From Propionibacteriaceae bacterium (GTDB taxonomy: Bacteria; Actinomycetota; Actinomycetes; Propionibacteriales; Propionibacteriaceae), in the NCBI GenBank assembly GCA_031254155.1, contig JAIRVA010000256.1:1-14498 (forward strand): DNA of 14,498 bases, read 5' to 3'. The notes under the pieces were generated by a model. It searched no databases, was not told the origin of the DNA, and saw only the letters and a list, made by a program, of their open reading frames with translations. Shown here piece after piece: positions 14,318-14,498 of the stretch (position 1 is the stretch's first letter; the number at the start of each line of letters is the position of its first letter). Position numbers and translations under genes: made by a program.

Positions 14318-14498
14318 ATGATAAATGTTATGTTGGTTTTCGGCACTCGGCCTGAAGCCATCAAGATGTGTCCGCTCTACCTCGAACTCAAACGACGCCC
14401 TCAGTTCGCCGTCAGTTGCCTCGTCACGGCCCAACACCGCGAGATGCTGGACTCCGTGCTCAGCCACTTCGGCGTCACCCCAGACTACGACCTCAACA
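14318..14498 (+). CDS. wecB: UDP-N-acetylglucosamine 2-epimerase (WecB/MnaA-like), N-terminal part
   Basis: The first 60 codons read INVMLVFGTRPEAIKMCPLY, then CLVTAQHREMLDSVLSHFG. GTRPEAIKM and TAQHREMLD are signature blocks of the non-hydrolysing UDP-GlcNAc 2-epimerase, which makes UDP-ManNAc. The gene runs off the window. Start ATG 14318 has GGGTGG 4 nt upstream. A downstream ATG at 14330 is possible but would remove part of the first strand. It follows the DUF2304 gene by 40 bases on the same strand, so it likely belongs to the locus and supplies ManNAc or a derivative for the glycan or its linkage unit. Confidence 0.92.
   Translation, partial: MINVMLVFGTRPEAIKMCPLYLELKRRPQFAVSCLVTAQHREMLDSVLSHFGVTPDYDLN

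Noticed and set aside
1..14498. Insertion sequences, integrases, att sites, tRNA/rRNA, CRISPR or defence genes
   Set aside because: No transposase or integrase motifs, no cloverleaf or rRNA sequence, and no regularly spaced direct repeats were seen anywhere in the window.

Overview
The window is GC-rich and densely coded. It uses GTG/TTG as well as ATG starts, probably some leaderless transcripts, and carries DUF2142/DUF2304 envelope genes. This suggests an actinomycete (Actinomycetota); I cannot name a genus. There are no rRNA, tRNA, CRISPR or insertion-sequence signatures.

Layout. (1) Positions 1-1459, minus strand: the 5' end of purF (amidophosphoribosyltransferase), preceded by an M20-family metallopeptidase. 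(2) 1460-1758: a 299-base gene-free stretch with one perfect 11-bp inverted repeat. (3) 1759-2382, minus strand: a DUF937 (YidB-like) protein, divergent from galE (2464-3477, plus strand). (4) 3505-7654, minus strand: a tightly coupled three-gene operon, read from right to left. It encodes a GT2 enzyme with a degenerate second GT domain, a WbbL-like GT2, and a large multi-pass DUF2142 protein resembling GT-C enzymes. (5) 7655-7865: a divergent control region with a 34-bp near-perfect palindrome. (6) 7866 to the right end, plus strand: wzm and wzt (ABC polysaccharide exporter), a rhamnosyltransferase-like GT2, an N-terminally shortened GT2 of the DADEF type, a second rhamnosyltransferase-like GT2, a DPM/GtrB-like GT2 coupled to a DUF2304 small membrane protein, and the start of a wecB-type UDP-GlcNAc 2-epimerase.

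How the parts fit (inference). Regions 4-6, with galE, form a cell-surface polysaccharide locus. Cytoplasmic GT2 enzymes build a lipid-linked chain, and Wzm/Wzt, whose Wzt has a C-terminal carbohydrate-binding-type extension, exports it. GalE and the WecB-like enzyme would supply UDP-Gal and UDP-ManNAc. The DPM-like GT2, DUF2304 and DUF2142 proteins look like a three-part outside-decoration module: make polyprenyl-P-sugar, assist or flip it, and transfer the sugar outside. This parallels GacI/GacJ/GacL of the streptococcal group A carbohydrate and the Gtr systems. The main oddities are the divergent palindrome, an apparent in-frame loss of about 25 residues in one GT2, a GT2 domain without its DxD, and a repeated leaderless-promoter pattern (TANNNT, 6-7 nt, start codon).
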